A stretch of 64,000 nt of DNA, taken from assembly GCF_030433685.1 (NCBI RefSeq), contig NZ_JAROCF010000001.1, positions 2,480,001 through 2,544,000 on the forward strand, in the 5' to 3' direction. The DNA is from Leifsonia williamsii. Lineage in GTDB: Bacteria > Actinomycetota > Actinomycetes > Actinomycetales > Microbacteriaceae. Shown piece after piece: positions 55,599 through 64,000 of the stretch. The notes below the pieces were generated by a model, which was not told where the DNA came from, searched no databases, and worked only from the letters and a program-made list of their open reading frames with translations. A program made the translations under genes and the position numbers. The first letter of the stretch is position 1. The number at the start of each line of letters is the position of its first letter.

Positions 55599-57326
55599 GT
55601 GGACCTCTCCGTGCTGGCTCCGGCCGACCGCGTGGCACCGCCGACACCTCCCGCCGACGACCCGGCGTGGTGGCGCAGCGCCGTCATCTACGAGGTGTAC
55701 CTGCGCAGCTTCGCCGACGGGAACGGTGACGGCGTCGGCGACCTCGCCGGCCTCCGGCAGCACCTCGGCTACCTGCACGACCTCGGCGTCGACGCGATCT
55801 GGATCACCCCGTGGTACGCGTCGCCGCTGGCGGACGGCGGCTACGACGTGGCCGACTACCGCACGATCCACCCGGCCTTCGGCGACCTCGCCGAGGCGGA
55901 GGCGCTGATCCGCGAGGCGCTCGCCCTCGGCATCCGCACCATCATCGACGTCGTCCCCAACCACGTCTCCGACCGGCACCCGTGGTTCCGGGAGGCCCTG
56001 GCCGCCGGCCCCGGATCGCCGGAGCGCGAGCGGTTCTGGTTCCGGCCCGGCCGCGGCGAGCGCGGCGAGCAGCGGCCGACGGACTGGGTGTCGAACTTCT
56101 CGGGCGACACCTGGACGCGCGTGACGGAGGCCGACGGCCGCCCGGGCGAGTGGTACCTCCACCTGTTCAGCCCGGAGCAGCCCGACCTCAACTGGAACCA
56201 CCCCGACGTGCGCCGCGAGCACGAGGACATCCTGCGGTTCTGGTTCGACCGCGGGGTCGCCGGCGTGCGGATCGACTCGGCCGCGCTGCTCGTCAAGGAC
56301 CCGGCGCTGCCCGAGGTGCCGGAGGCTCCCGGGCCGGGCGAGCACCCGAATCAGGACCGCGACGAGCTGCACGCGATCTACCGCTCCTGGCGGCAGGTCG
56401 CCGAGGAGTACCCGGGCACGCGGGTGCTGGTCGGGGAGCTGTGGCTGCCGGACATCGACCGGTTCGCCCGCTACCTGCGTCCGGACGAGCTGCACACCGC
56501 GTTCAACTTCGACTTCCTGGCCCGGCCGTGGGAGGCGGGCGAGCTGCGTGCCTCCATCGAGCAGACGCTGGCCGCGCACGCTCCTGTCGCCGCGCCGAGC
56601 ACATGGGTGCTCTCGAACCACGACGTGACGCGGCCGGTGACCCGGTACGGCCGGGCGGACACCGCCTTCGCGTTCGCGACGAAGCGGCGGGGCACGCCGA
56701 CCGACCTGCCGCTCGGCCGTCGTCGAGCACGGGCGGCGGCGTTGCTCACCGCCGCGCTCCCCGGATCGCTCTACGTGTACCAGGGCGACGAGCTGGGACT
56801 CCCGGAGGTGGAGGAGCTCCCGGCCGACCGCATCGAGGACCCGATGCACTTCCGCTCCGGCGGCGTCGACCCCGGCCGCGACGGCTGCCGCGTCCCCCTG
56901 CCATGGCGCGGGACCGAGCCGCCGTTCGGCTTCAGCCCGGAGCTGTCGAGAGCCGAGCCGTGGCTGCCGCAGCCTCCCGAGTGGGCCGCGCTCACCGTCG
57001 AGGCGCAGCAGAGCGACCCGGCGTCGATGCTCTGGCTGTACCGGCAGGCGCTGCGGCTGCGGCGGGCGGAGCCGGGTCTCGGCGACGGGCCGCTGGAGTG
57101 GCTGGAGGCGCCGGAGGGCGTGCTCGCCTTCGCCCGCGGCGACCGGTTCGTGTCGGTCACCAACCTGTCGGACCGCGCGGTGCCCCTCCCGGAGCACACC
57201 GCCGTCCTGCTCAGCAGCAGCCCGCTCGACGCGGGACTGCTGCCACCCGACTCCACGGTCTGGCTGCGCACGGCGCAGCGGCCGGCGGAGCACCTCACCA
57301 GCAACGCACAGCGAAAGGAACACTGA
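55599..57326 (+). CDS. GH13-family alpha-glucosidase
   Basis: 575 residues. Hydrolyses alpha-glucosidic bonds of small oligosaccharides in the cytosol. GH13 regions: DVVPNHVSDRHPW (region I), GVRIDSAALL with nucleophile Asp226 (region II), VLVGELWLPD with acid/base Glu280 (region III), VLSNHDVTRP with Asp342 (region IV). Start region ADDPAWWRSAVIYEVYLRSF is that of oligo-1,6-glucosidase/AglA types. GTG start with GAAGG upstream. First gene of the operon with the ABC importer, 2 bp before the binding-protein gene. Confidence 0.93.
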   Translation: MDLSVLAPADRVAPPTPPADDPAWWRSAVIYEVYLRSFADGNGDGVGDLAGLRQHLGYLHDLGVDAIWITPWYASPLADGGYDVADYRTIHPAFGDLAEAEALIREALALGIRTIIDVVPNHVSDRHPWFREALAAGPGSPERERFWFRPGRGERGEQRPTDWVSNFSGDTWTRVTEADGRPGEWYLHLFSPEQPDLNWNHPDVRREHEDILRFWFDRGVAGVRIDSAALLVKDPALPEVPEAPGPGEHPNQDRDELHAIYRSWRQVAEEYPGTRVLVGELWLPDIDRFARYLRPDELHTAFNFDFLARPWEAGELRASIEQTLAAHAPVAAPSTWVLSNHDVTRPVTRYGRADTAFAFATKRRGTPTDLPLGRRRARAAALLTAALPGSLYVYQGDELGLPEVEELPADRIEDPMHFRSGGVDPGRDGCRVPLPWRGTEPPFGFSPELSRAEPWLPQPPEWAALTVEAQQSDPASMLWLYRQALRLRRAEPGLGDGPLEWLEAPEGVLAFARGDRFVSVTNLSDRAVPLPEHTAVLLSSSPLDAGLLPPDSTVWLRTAQRPAEHLTSNAQRKEH

Positions 57327-57328
57327 CG

Positions 57329-58699
57329 ATGAAGTCACGACACACGGTCGCCGCGGTGGCGGCGGTCGCGATCGCCGGAGCGGGGCTCCTGGCCGGATGC
57401 TCGTCCTCCGGCCAGGACTCCGGCGACGGAAAGGTGCGCATCACGGTCGCGAGCCTGATCCCGGGCAGCGACAAGGCGGCCTTCACCGCCTTCGACGACC
57501 GGGTGAAGGAGTTCGAGAAGGCGAACCCCGACATCGACATCACGGCCGAGGAGTACCAGTGGACGGGGCCGACGTTCGCGACGCAGCTCGCGGGCGGCAC
57601 CCTCCCCGACGTCTTCAACGTGCCGTTCACCGACTCCCAGTCGCTGCTGCAGGCGGGCCAGCTCGCCGACATCACGGCCGAGGTCGAGAAGCTGCCGTAC
57701 GCCGACAAGTTCAACGAGAACGTGCTCGCGGTGGCGAAGGACGGCGACAAGATCTATGGCATCCCGTACGGTCCGTACGCCATGGGCCTGTCGTACAACC
57801 GGCAGCTGTTCCAGCAGGCCGGGCTCGACCCCGACAAGCCGCCGACCACATGGGACGAGGTGCGGCAGTACGCGAAGACCATCTCGGAGAAGGTGCCGGG
57901 CGTCGCGGGCTACATGCAGATGACCCAGGGCAACACCGGCGGGTGGGAGCTGACCACCACCGTGTACGCCCGCGGCGGCCGCATGGAGACCACGGACGGC
58001 GACAAGACCACCGTCACCACGAACAACCCGGTGACGAAGGAGGCGCTGCAGTGGCTCCATGACGTGCGGTGGGAGGACAACGCGGCCGGCAGCAACTTCC
58101 TGCTCGACTGGAGCGGCATCAACCAGGCGTTCGGCGCCGGGCAGGTCGCGATGTACCCGTCGGGATCGGACGTGCTGACCTCCCTCGTGCAGCAGAACAA
58201 CGTCGACCCGGCGAACTACGGGCTGACGATGCTCCCGGTGGCGGACGACGCGGACGCCGGCGTGCTGGTCGGCGGCAACGTCGCGGCGGTCAGCCCGAAG
58301 TCGTCGCAGAAGCAGAAGGAGGCCGCGGTGAAGTGGATCGACTTCTACTACATGCAGAAGCTGCTCGACCAGGATCAGGCCGTCGCCGACGCGAAGGTGC
58401 TGGCGAAGTCCGACCAGCCGGTCGGCGTGCCGACGCTGCCCGTGTTCGACAAGGCGACCTACGACCAGAACATGGAGTGGATCAAGGGCGAGGTCAACAT
58501 CCCGCTCGAGAACGTCGCACCGTTCACCGGCCCGATCTTCGACGCGAACCTCGTGCCGGAGCCGAACAAGCACACGCAGGAGCTGTACGGCGCGCTCGAC
58601 TCGGTCGTGCAGGCGGTGCTGACCGACAAGAACGCGGACATCGACGCGCTGCTGACGAAGGTCGACACCGACATCCAGAAGCTCGTCGACGCCGACTGA
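57329..58699 (+). CDS. ABC sugar importer, solute-binding lipoprotein
   Basis: 456 residues. Signal peptide with lipobox LLAGCSS (lipidated Cys near residue 24). Family 1 solute-binding fold: ITVASLIPGSDKAAFTAFDD, FATQLAGGTLPDVFNVPFTD, KIYGIPYGPYAMGLSYNRQL, WDEVRQYAKTISEKVPGVAG. It captures an oligosaccharide, probably an alpha-glucoside such as maltose or trehalose given the GH13 neighbour, and delivers it to the permeases. GAAAGGAA precedes the ATG. Confidence 0.93.
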   Translation: MKSRHTVAAVAAVAIAGAGLLAGCSSSGQDSGDGKVRITVASLIPGSDKAAFTAFDDRVKEFEKANPDIDITAEEYQWTGPTFATQLAGGTLPDVFNVPFTDSQSLLQAGQLADITAEVEKLPYADKFNENVLAVAKDGDKIYGIPYGPYAMGLSYNRQLFQQAGLDPDKPPTTWDEVRQYAKTISEKVPGVAGYMQMTQGNTGGWELTTTVYARGGRMETTDGDKTTVTTNNPVTKEALQWLHDVRWEDNAAGSNFLLDWSGINQAFGAGQVAMYPSGSDVLTSLVQQNNVDPANYGLTMLPVADDADAGVLVGGNVAAVSPKSSQKQKEAAVKWIDFYYMQKLLDQDQAVADAKVLAKSDQPVGVPTLPVFDKATYDQNMEWIKGEVNIPLENVAPFTGPIFDANLVPEPNKHTQELYGALDSVVQAVLTDKNADIDALLTKVDTDIQKLVDAD

Positions 58700-58707
58700 A
58701 AGCCGTC

Positions 58708-59643
58708 ATGACCGCGATCGACCGACCGCGTGCGCAGGTCCGCCGCCGCCGCAGCCCCCTCACCTGGCTGCGCGGCGGCGGCCTCAGCACGCTCGTCTTC
58801 CTGCTGCCGATGCTCCTGATCTTCGGCGTGTTCTCGTGGTGGCCCATCCTGCGCAGCGTGGTGATGAGCTTCCAGCACACCAACCTGGTGTCGCCGCCGA
58901 CCTGGGTCGGCTGGGACAACTTCGTGCAGGTGGTGAACGATCCGCTGTTCTGGACGGCGGTCGGCAACACCGCCTGGTTCGCCCTCCTCGCGTTGATCCT
59001 CGGCTACCCGGTGCCGCTCGTCGCCGCGGTGCTCATGAGCGAGGTGAAGCGGGCGAAGGGGCTCTACAGCGCGCTCGCCTACCTCCCGGTGGTCGTGCCG
59101 CCGGTGGTGGCGGTGCTGCTGTGGAAGTTCTTCTACGACGCACGGCCGACCGGCGTCTTCAACACGATCCTCGGCTGGGTGGGCATCCCGCCGCAGCCGT
59201 GGATCCAGGATGCGGCCCAGGCGATGCCGTCGCTCGTGGTCGAGGCGACCTGGGCGGCCGCGGGCGGCACGATCATCATCTACCTGGCGGCGATCACCGG
59301 GGTCGCTCCCGAGCTGTACGACGCGGCGGAGGTCGACGGCGCCGGGATCTGGCGCAAGATCTGGCACGTCACCCTCCCGCAACTGCGGAGCGTGCTGCTG
59401 ATCACGCTCATCCTGCAGATCATCGGGACGGCGCAGGTGTTCCTCGAGCCGTTCCTGTTCACCGGGGGAGGCCCGGTCGACTCGACCGTGACGATCCTGC
59501 TGCTGATCTACCGGTACGCGTTCCAGAACTCCCTGGGCGGCGACTACGGAGCGGCGACGGCGCTCAGCCTGATCCTCGCCGCGTTCCTCGCCGTCCTCTC
59601 CCTCGTCTACTTCCGCCTCACCAAGTCCTGGAGCCAGAGTTGA
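58708..59643 (+). CDS. ABC sugar importer permease, MalF-like
   Basis: 311 residues, six membrane segments. Binding-protein-dependent permease with the EAA loop YDAAEVDGAGIWRKIWHVTL, which contacts the ATPase. N-terminus is Arg-rich. Begins 8 bp after the binding-protein stop; its stop overlaps the TTG of the next permease gene. Confidence 0.93.
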   Translation: MTAIDRPRAQVRRRRSPLTWLRGGGLSTLVFLLPMLLIFGVFSWWPILRSVVMSFQHTNLVSPPTWVGWDNFVQVVNDPLFWTAVGNTAWFALLALILGYPVPLVAAVLMSEVKRAKGLYSALAYLPVVVPPVVAVLLWKFFYDARPTGVFNTILGWVGIPPQPWIQDAAQAMPSLVVEATWAAAGGTIIIYLAAITGVAPELYDAAEVDGAGIWRKIWHVTLPQLRSVLLITLILQIIGTAQVFLEPFLFTGGGPVDSTVTILLLIYRYAFQNSLGGDYGAATALSLILAAFLAVLSLVYFRLTKSWSQS

Positions 59644-60656
59644 GCACCTCCACCCAGCTGCCGCCCGAGGTCCGCACGGTCGTCGCGGACGTGGTCGAAC
59701 CCGGTGCCGTGCCGGAACCGCCCGGGCCGCCGCGGCGCGGGCTGCGCGGACCGTGGCGGCGGGCGCGGCAGGACGACGACGGTGGCCGCGGCATCCTGTC
59801 GGTCTCCGAGCGGCGCCGTCCCGGCATCCGCTGGACCACCCGGGCCGTGCACGGCGCGCTGCTGGCCCTGCTGATCGTCGTCGGGCTGGGCCCGCTGCTC
59901 TGGCTGGCCAAGGCGGCGATCACACCGACCGAGGACACCCTCCGGACGCCGATGGCGCTGTTCCCGAACGGGGTCGACTGGGCGAACCTGTCGGAGGCGT
60001 GGTCGACGGTCCACATCGACGTGCAGTTCGTCAACACGATCTGGGTCGCGGCCGGCTCGTGGGCGGTGCAGATCGTCGTCGCGACGACCGCCGGCTATGC
60101 GCTGAGCGTGCTCCGGCCGCGGTACGGAGCCGTGCTGTACGGGCTCATCCTCACGACGCTGTTCGTGCCGGCGGTGGTGCTGCTCGTGCCGCTGTACCTC
60201 ACCATCCTGCAGCCGCCGCTGCTCGGGCAGTCGCTCATCAACACCTTCTGGGCGGTGTGGCTGCCGGCCGGGGCGAGCGCGTTCAACGTGGTGCTGGTCA
60301 AACGGTTCTTCGACAACCTGCCGCGCGAGATCTTCGAGGCGGCGCGGACCGACGGGGCGGGTCCGTTCCGGCTGTTCTGGTCGATCGTGCTGCCGATGTC
60401 GAAGCCGATCCTCGGCGTGGTGTCGGTGTTCGCGGTGATCGCGGCCTGGAAGGACTACCTGTGGCCGCTGCTCGTGCTGCGCGACCCCGACCTGCAGCCG
60501 CTGTCGGTGCGGCTGCCGACCCTCCAGGCCGCCATCCAGCTCGACGTGTACCTGGCCGCGCTCGCGATCTCCACACTGATCCCGATCGCGCTGTTCCTGG
60601 TCTTCCAGGGGCTGTTCCTGCGCAGCGCCGGACTCGGAGGCGCCGTCAAGGGTTGA
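59640..60656 (+). CDS. ABC sugar importer permease, MalG-like
   Basis: 338 residues if read from TTG 59640, which overlaps the previous stop (TTGA) and has GGAG upstream. About 60 residues of Pro/Arg-rich cytosolic N-terminus precede six membrane segments. EAA loop: FEAARTDGAGPFRLFWSIVL. No ATP-binding subunit gene follows. In actinobacteria such importers usually share one MsiK-type ATPase encoded elsewhere (family knowledge). Confidence 0.9.
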   Translation: MSTSTQLPPEVRTVVADVVEPGAVPEPPGPPRRGLRGPWRRARQDDDGGRGILSVSERRRPGIRWTTRAVHGALLALLIVVGLGPLLWLAKAAITPTEDTLRTPMALFPNGVDWANLSEAWSTVHIDVQFVNTIWVAAGSWAVQIVVATTAGYALSVLRPRYGAVLYGLILTTLFVPAVVLLVPLYLTILQPPLLGQSLINTFWAVWLPAGASAFNVVLVKRFFDNLPREIFEAARTDGAGPFRLFWSIVLPMSKPILGVVSVFAVIAAWKDYLWPLLVLRDPDLQPLSVRLPTLQAAIQLDVYLAALAISTLIPIALFLVFQGLFLRSAGLGGAVKG

Positions 60657-60671
60657 GGGAGGGGCGCGGGC

Positions 60672-60683
60672 TAGCATCGAGGG
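60672..60683 (+). promoter_or_regulatory. Leaderless promoter of GH3 gene (-10 TAGCAT)
   Basis: TAGCAT at 60672-60677, 6 nt, ATG at 60684. Confidence 0.6.
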
Positions 60684-61898
60684 ATGCCCTCCCGCCCCCG
60701 CACCTCCGGTACGCGTCCGCGTCGCCCCGGCATGCGCCGCTGGGCGAGCGCCGTCGTCGCCGCCGGCCTCGTCGCGGTGCTGGCCGGGTGCAGCGGTGCC
60801 GGGGCGGCGGCCCCGACGGGGTCGGCGGGCGCTCGGCACACGGCGACCGCGACGCCGACGCCCACGCCGACGACCGACCCGGTCACGGCGTTCGCGAAGG
60901 CGCGGCTCGCCCGCATGACCCTGCAGCAGAAGGTCGCGAGCCTGTTCGTCCTCCACCAGCCGGGCACCGACGGCGCCGCGCTCGGCGCGTACGCCTCCGC
61001 GCACGGGCTGGGCGGCATGATCCTGATGGGCGACAACGTCCCGCCGACGCCGGAGGCCCTCGCGGCGCAGACGGCGGCGATGGGCGCGAGCGATCCCGAC
61101 CTCCTGCCCCTCATCGCGATCGACGAGGAGGGCGGTGACGTCACCCGCCTGCCGTGGGATGCGCTGCCCGGTGCGGACACGCTCCGCGGCCAGGACCCGG
61201 CCGCCGCGACCGCGGCGTTCCGCCAGCGCGCGGCGCTGCTCGCGCAGGGCGGCGTGAACGTGAACTTCGGGATCGTCGCGGACGTGACCGCCGATCCGTC
61301 CTCCTTCATCGCGAGCCGCGTGCTGGGCGGCGATCCCGGTTCGGCGGCCGCACGCGTTGCGGCAGCGGTCGCGGGGGAGCGGGGCGCCGTGGCGAGCACG
61401 CTCAAGCACTTCCCCGGCCACGGCGAGACCGACGCCGACTCGCACCTGACCGTGCCCACCGCACCGCTCGGGCACGACGACTGGGCAGCGCGCGACGCCG
61501 CGCCGTTCCGCGCCGGGGTGGGGGCCGGGGCCGAGCTGGTCATGTTCGGGCACCTGGTCTACAGCGGGGTGGATGCGGCGCCCGCGTCGCTCTCACCCGC
61601 CTGGCACCGCATCCTGCGCGAGGAGCTCGGCTTCGATGGGGTCGCCATCACCGACGACCTCCGCATGCTGGAGGACACCGGGCTGCCGGAGTACCGGAAC
61701 GCGGGCGAGAACGCCGTGCGGGCGATCGCGGCGGGCAACGACGTGGTGCTCGACGTGCTGCCGGCCGGCGCGGACCCGGCCGCGCTGATCGACCCCGTCG
61801 TGGCGGCGGTGCAGCAGGGCCGCATCCCGGCCGCGCAGGTGGACGCGAGCGCGCTGCGGGTACTGGAACTGCGCCGGTCGCTCACCGTAAAAGAGTGA
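60684..61898 (+). CDS. GH3-family lipoprotein, NagZ-like beta-N-acetylhexosaminidase
   Basis: 404 residues. Signal peptide with lipobox LAGC (Cys36), then a Thr/Pro linker, then a GH3 domain. NagZ signature: LKHFPGHGETDADSHLTVP (K241, H242; the D-S-H loop of NagZ at 252-254) and GVAITDDLRML with the catalytic Asp at 324-325. Such enzymes cut N-acetylglucosamine from muropeptides or wall polymers; the lipobox places it on the outer face of the membrane. Stands alone behind a leaderless promoter. Confidence 0.9.
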   Translation: MPSRPRTSGTRPRRPGMRRWASAVVAAGLVAVLAGCSGAGAAAPTGSAGARHTATATPTPTPTTDPVTAFAKARLARMTLQQKVASLFVLHQPGTDGAALGAYASAHGLGGMILMGDNVPPTPEALAAQTAAMGASDPDLLPLIAIDEEGGDVTRLPWDALPGADTLRGQDPAAATAAFRQRAALLAQGGVNVNFGIVADVTADPSSFIASRVLGGDPGSAAARVAAAVAGERGAVASTLKHFPGHGETDADSHLTVPTAPLGHDDWAARDAAPFRAGVGAGAELVMFGHLVYSGVDAAPASLSPAWHRILREELGFDGVAITDDLRMLEDTGLPEYRNAGENAVRAIAAGNDVVLDVLPAGADPAALIDPVVAAVQQGRIPAAQVDASALRVLELRRSLTVKE

Positions 61899-61927
61899 CA
61901 CGTCAACTTTTTCTCGCCATTCCGGAA

Positions 61928-61933
61928 TAGGAT
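61928..61933 (+). promoter_or_regulatory. Putative -10 box of yceI (TAGGAT)
   Basis: TAGGAT 77 bp before the yceI ATG; the leader ends in AAGGAGA. The rest of the 111-bp spacer shows nothing else. Confidence 0.45.
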
Positions 61934-62009
61934 CTGGACCTATGCGCTTGCATGTACCTGTGCGGCGCGTGCCGCCCCCGCGACGGACCGATCCACAAGG
62001 AGACAGCGA

Positions 62010-62561
62010 ATGACCATCGACATCCCCGGTTACAAGGCCGGCACCTGGACCATCGACCCCGCCCACAGCGAGGTCGGCTTCAGCATCCGCCACCTCATGA
62101 TCAGCAAGGTGAAGGGCGTGTTCGAGAACTTCGACGCCACCTTCGTCACCGCCGAGAACCCGCTCGACTCGAAGGTCAGCGCCAAGGCCGACGTCGCCTC
62201 CATCAACACCAAGGACAAGAACCGCGACGCGCACCTGCGCACCGGCGACTTCTTCCTCGCCGAGGAGCACCCGACGATCGACTTCGTGTCGACCGGCGTG
62301 CGCCACGAGGGCGGCGAGTTCCTCGTCGACGGAGACCTCACCATCAAGGGCGTGACCAAGCCCGTCACGTTCGAGTTCGACTTCGGCGGCTTCGGCCAGG
62401 ACCCGTACGGCAACTACAAGGCCGGCGCGACCGCCAAGACCAAGATCAACCGCGAGGACTTCGGCCTCACCTACAACGCGGCCCTCGAGACCGGCGGCAT
62501 GCTGCTCGGCGACGAGGTGACCATCACCCTCGAGCTGCAGGCGGTCCTGAACCAGGCCTGA
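62010..62561 (+). CDS. YceI-family lipid-binding-like protein
   Basis: 183 residues, lipocalin-like YceI fold that binds polyprenoid or lipid ligands in characterised members. Seen: GTWTIDPAHSEVGFSIRHLM, KDKNRDAHLRTGDFF, HPTIDFVSTGV, LTIKGVTKPVTFEFDFGG and GLTYNAALETGGMLLGDEV. No signal peptide, so it is cytosolic here, unlike the E. coli periplasmic protein. AAGGAGACAG precedes the ATG. Confidence 0.93.
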   Translation: MTIDIPGYKAGTWTIDPAHSEVGFSIRHLMISKVKGVFENFDATFVTAENPLDSKVSAKADVASINTKDKNRDAHLRTGDFFLAEEHPTIDFVSTGVRHEGGEFLVDGDLTIKGVTKPVTFEFDFGGFGQDPYGNYKAGATAKTKINREDFGLTYNAALETGGMLLGDEVTITLELQAVLNQA

Positions 62562-62577
62562 TCGCTCCACCCTCGGC

Positions 62578-62620
62578 AAACCGCCGAGTACGCGGATTCT
62601 CCGCGTACTCGGCGGTTTTT
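62578..62620. terminator. Bidirectional terminator between yceI and oxidoreductase gene
   Basis: Perfect 19-bp stem AAACCGCCGAGTACGCGGA with TTC loop and TTT-rich end. CGCGTACTCGGCGG recurs once more at 62632-62645, giving three copies of the core within 70 bp. Confidence 0.88.
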
Positions 62621-62649
62621 CGTGTACTTCGCGCGTACTCGGCGGATGG

Positions 62650-64000
62650 TCAGTGGCCGATGAGGGGGGCGACGACGCGCGCGAGAACGGAGGGGCGGCC
62701 GGTGAGGCTCTCCTCCACGTCGGCGGCCTCCATCGCGGCGAGGCCCGCGTTCGCGCCCGCGAAGCGCAGCGGCTCGGGCTCCCAGGGGCGCGAGCGGTGG
62801 CCGACCCAGGGCAGGGCGGTGAGCGCGGTCTCCCGTCCGGTGAGCAGGTCGGCCAGCGTGCGCCCGGCGAGGTTGGTCGTGCTCAGGCCGTCGCCGACGT
62901 AGCCGCCCGCCCACGCCTCCTGCGCCTCCCTGTCGTAACCGACGCTCGCGTGCCAGTCGCGCGGGACGCCCAGCGGCCCTCCCCAGTGGTGGGTGATGCG
63001 CGCGCCTGCGGCATCCGGCAGCAGGTCGAACAGCGTGCGGACGAGGTGGTCGCGCACCCGCCGCGAGCGGTCGTACGCGGGGTCGACGGCGCTGCCCAGG
63101 TGGTACCGCGCGCCGCGGCCGCCGAACGCGATGCGGTCGTCCGCGGTCCGCTGACCGTAGACGATGAGGTTGCGGAAGTCGGTGAAGGTCTGGCCGTGCG
63201 CGATCCCGATGCGGTCCCAGACGGCGGCGGGCAGCGGCTCGGTCGCGATCATGAGCGAGTAGAGCGGGAGGATGCGCCGGCCGACCTGCGGCAGCTGCGA
63301 TCCGAAGCCCTCCGTGGCGTTGACGACCGTGCCCGCGGTGACGCGGCGGTCGACCCCGCCGGATCGGGCATGGACGACCCCGTCGCGCCAGCCGACGACC
63401 TCCGTCTGCTCGGCGATCGTGACGCCCCGGGCCTCCACCACGCGGGCGAGGCCGCGGACGAGCTTGCCGGGGTGCACGCGGGCGCAGTCCGGTGTGAAGG
63501 TCGCCGCGACGGCGTCGGGCACGCCGAACCGCGACCGCACCCGCGGGGTGCCCCAGAGCGCGACGCGGTCGACACCGAAGCGTTCCGACTCCTCGTACTC
63601 GGCGCGTGCGGCGGCCAGCTGCGCCGCGCCCCGCGCGAACGTCACCGTGCCGCCGAGCGCGTAGTCGCAGTCGATGTCCTCGGCGGCGACGACGCGGCCG
63701 ACCTCGTGCACGGTGTCGACCATCGCGCGGCGCTGGGCGACCGCCGCGTCGAAGCCGTAGCGCGCCTCCAGCCGGGACGCCGACCAGGGGAACAGGGCGG
63801 AGCACCAGCCGCCGTTGCGCCCGGAGGCACCGAACCCGGCGACCTCCTTCTCCAGCAGCAGGATGCGCAACCCGGGGTCGTGCTGCTGCAGGTAGTACGC
63901 GGTCCACAGGCCGGTGAGGCCTGCGCCCACGATCGCGACGTCGACCGTCGCGTCGGAGTCGAGGCCGGGGCGGGGACGATATCCGTCCTCCGCCCCTGCA
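62650..64000 (-). CDS. FAD-dependent amine/amino-acid oxidoreductase, DAO family (partial, N-terminus outside window)
   Basis: About 449 visible residues; the start lies beyond base 64000. Rossmann FAD site VDVAIVGAGLTGLWTAYYL, then GFGASGRNGGWCSALF, the motif of DAO-type oxidases (GGxRxGG region; the RNGGWCS loop is typical of gamma-glutamylputrescine oxidase and relatives). C-terminal GGYVGDGLSTTNLAGRTLAD is the second FAD segment. Likely substrate an amine or imino acid. Convergent with yceI across a strong terminator. Confidence 0.88.
   Translation of the reverse strand, partial: AGAEDGYRPRPGLDSDATVDVAIVGAGLTGLWTAYYLQQHDPGLRILLLEKEVAGFGASGRNGGWCSALFPWSASRLEARYGFDAAVAQRRAMVDTVHEVGRVVAAEDIDCDYALGGTVTFARGAAQLAAARAEYEESERFGVDRVALWGTPRVRSRFGVPDAVAATFTPDCARVHPGKLVRGLARVVEARGVTIAEQTEVVGWRDGVVHARSGGVDRRVTAGTVVNATEGFGSQLPQVGRRILPLYSLMIATEPLPAAVWDRIGIAHGQTFTDFRNLIVYGQRTADDRIAFGGRGARYHLGSAVDPAYDRSRRVRDHLVRTLFDLLPDAAGARITHHWGGPLGVPRDWHASVGYDREAQEAWAGGYVGDGLSTTNLAGRTLADLLTGRETALTALPWVGHRSRPWEPEPLRFAGANAGLAAMEAADVEESLTGRPSVLARVVAPLIGH

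Overview
The window is a piece of the chromosome of a GC-rich actinobacterium. Gene content and order point to Microbacteriaceae, close to Leifsonia-type genomes: tig-clpP1-clpP2-clpX; ileS-folC-DUF4233-ndk; rne-rplU-rpmA-obgE-proB-proA-nadD-rsfS; DUF4031 and DUF4233 genes; an ultrashort ileS T-box. No rRNA, CRISPR array, transposase or integrase was found. Three tRNAs are present: Gly-TCC, Pro-TGG and Ala-GGC. The family assignment is by recognition only, not by a database search.

Layout. 1-5.4 kb: pepN (cut by the window edge) divergent from an rpiB-nei-paiB-amidohydrolase run. 5.4-5.8 kb: a spacer packed with CTCCGGAG palindromes. 5.8-8.8 kb: dps, a NarL-type two-component pair and a small antitoxin-like gene. 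8.8-10.1 kb: a secreted protein with a small membrane partner beside tRNA-Gly. 10.2-15.1 kb: the protein-quality block tRNA-Pro, tig, TPR gene, clpP1, clpP2, clpX. 15-25.4 kb: ClC-type channel, M3 peptidase, methyltransferase, an ArsR-type regulator with MFS pump behind a 14-bp repeat array, two tandem GNAT genes, and valS. 25.5-27.5 kb: a visibly AT-richer two-gene cassette (AAA ATPase plus DUF4276/TOPRIM-like protein) bracketed by two copies of the 3' end of the neighbouring MHS-family transporter gene. 28.9-47.1 kb: tetR, T-box, and the long housekeeping block from ileS to rsfS and tRNA-Ala. 47-54.4 kb: erythromycin-esterase-like enzyme, MerR regulator with membrane protein, LCP cell-wall ligase, MFS pump, UbiA prenyltransferase. 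54.4-60.7 kb: a LacI-controlled alpha-glucoside operon (regulator, GH13 glucosidase, binding lipoprotein, two permeases). 60.7-64 kb: NagZ-like GH3 lipoprotein, YceI protein, and an FAD oxidoreductase cut by the window end.

The most notable non-housekeeping element is the ATPase/DUF4276 cassette at 25.56-27.38 kb, a probable anti-phage module. Its flanking 56-bp direct repeats differ by one synonymous base, and the similarity then continues for a few codons with further synonymous changes. This suggests arrival by recombination or integration at a gene 3' end. Regulation is also unusually readable. About fifteen genes have a TANNNT-like -10 box followed by a 6-7 nt gap and then directly by the start codon (leaderless mRNAs). 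Two of these -10 boxes, or closely similar ones, swallow the stop codon of the gene before. The ArsR-type gene has five GCAAAG repeats with an exact 14-bp period. The LacI-type gene has GCAA/TTGC operators at both its own and its target promoter.

Many operons are translationally coupled by ATGA, GTGA, TTGA or TGATG overlaps: rpiB-nei, paiB-amidohydrolase, arsR-MFS-small ORF, valS-GNAT, GNAT-88 aa gene, ATPase-DUF4276, ileS-folC-DUF4233-ndk, obgE-proB, nadD-membrane protein, merR-membrane protein, malF-malG.
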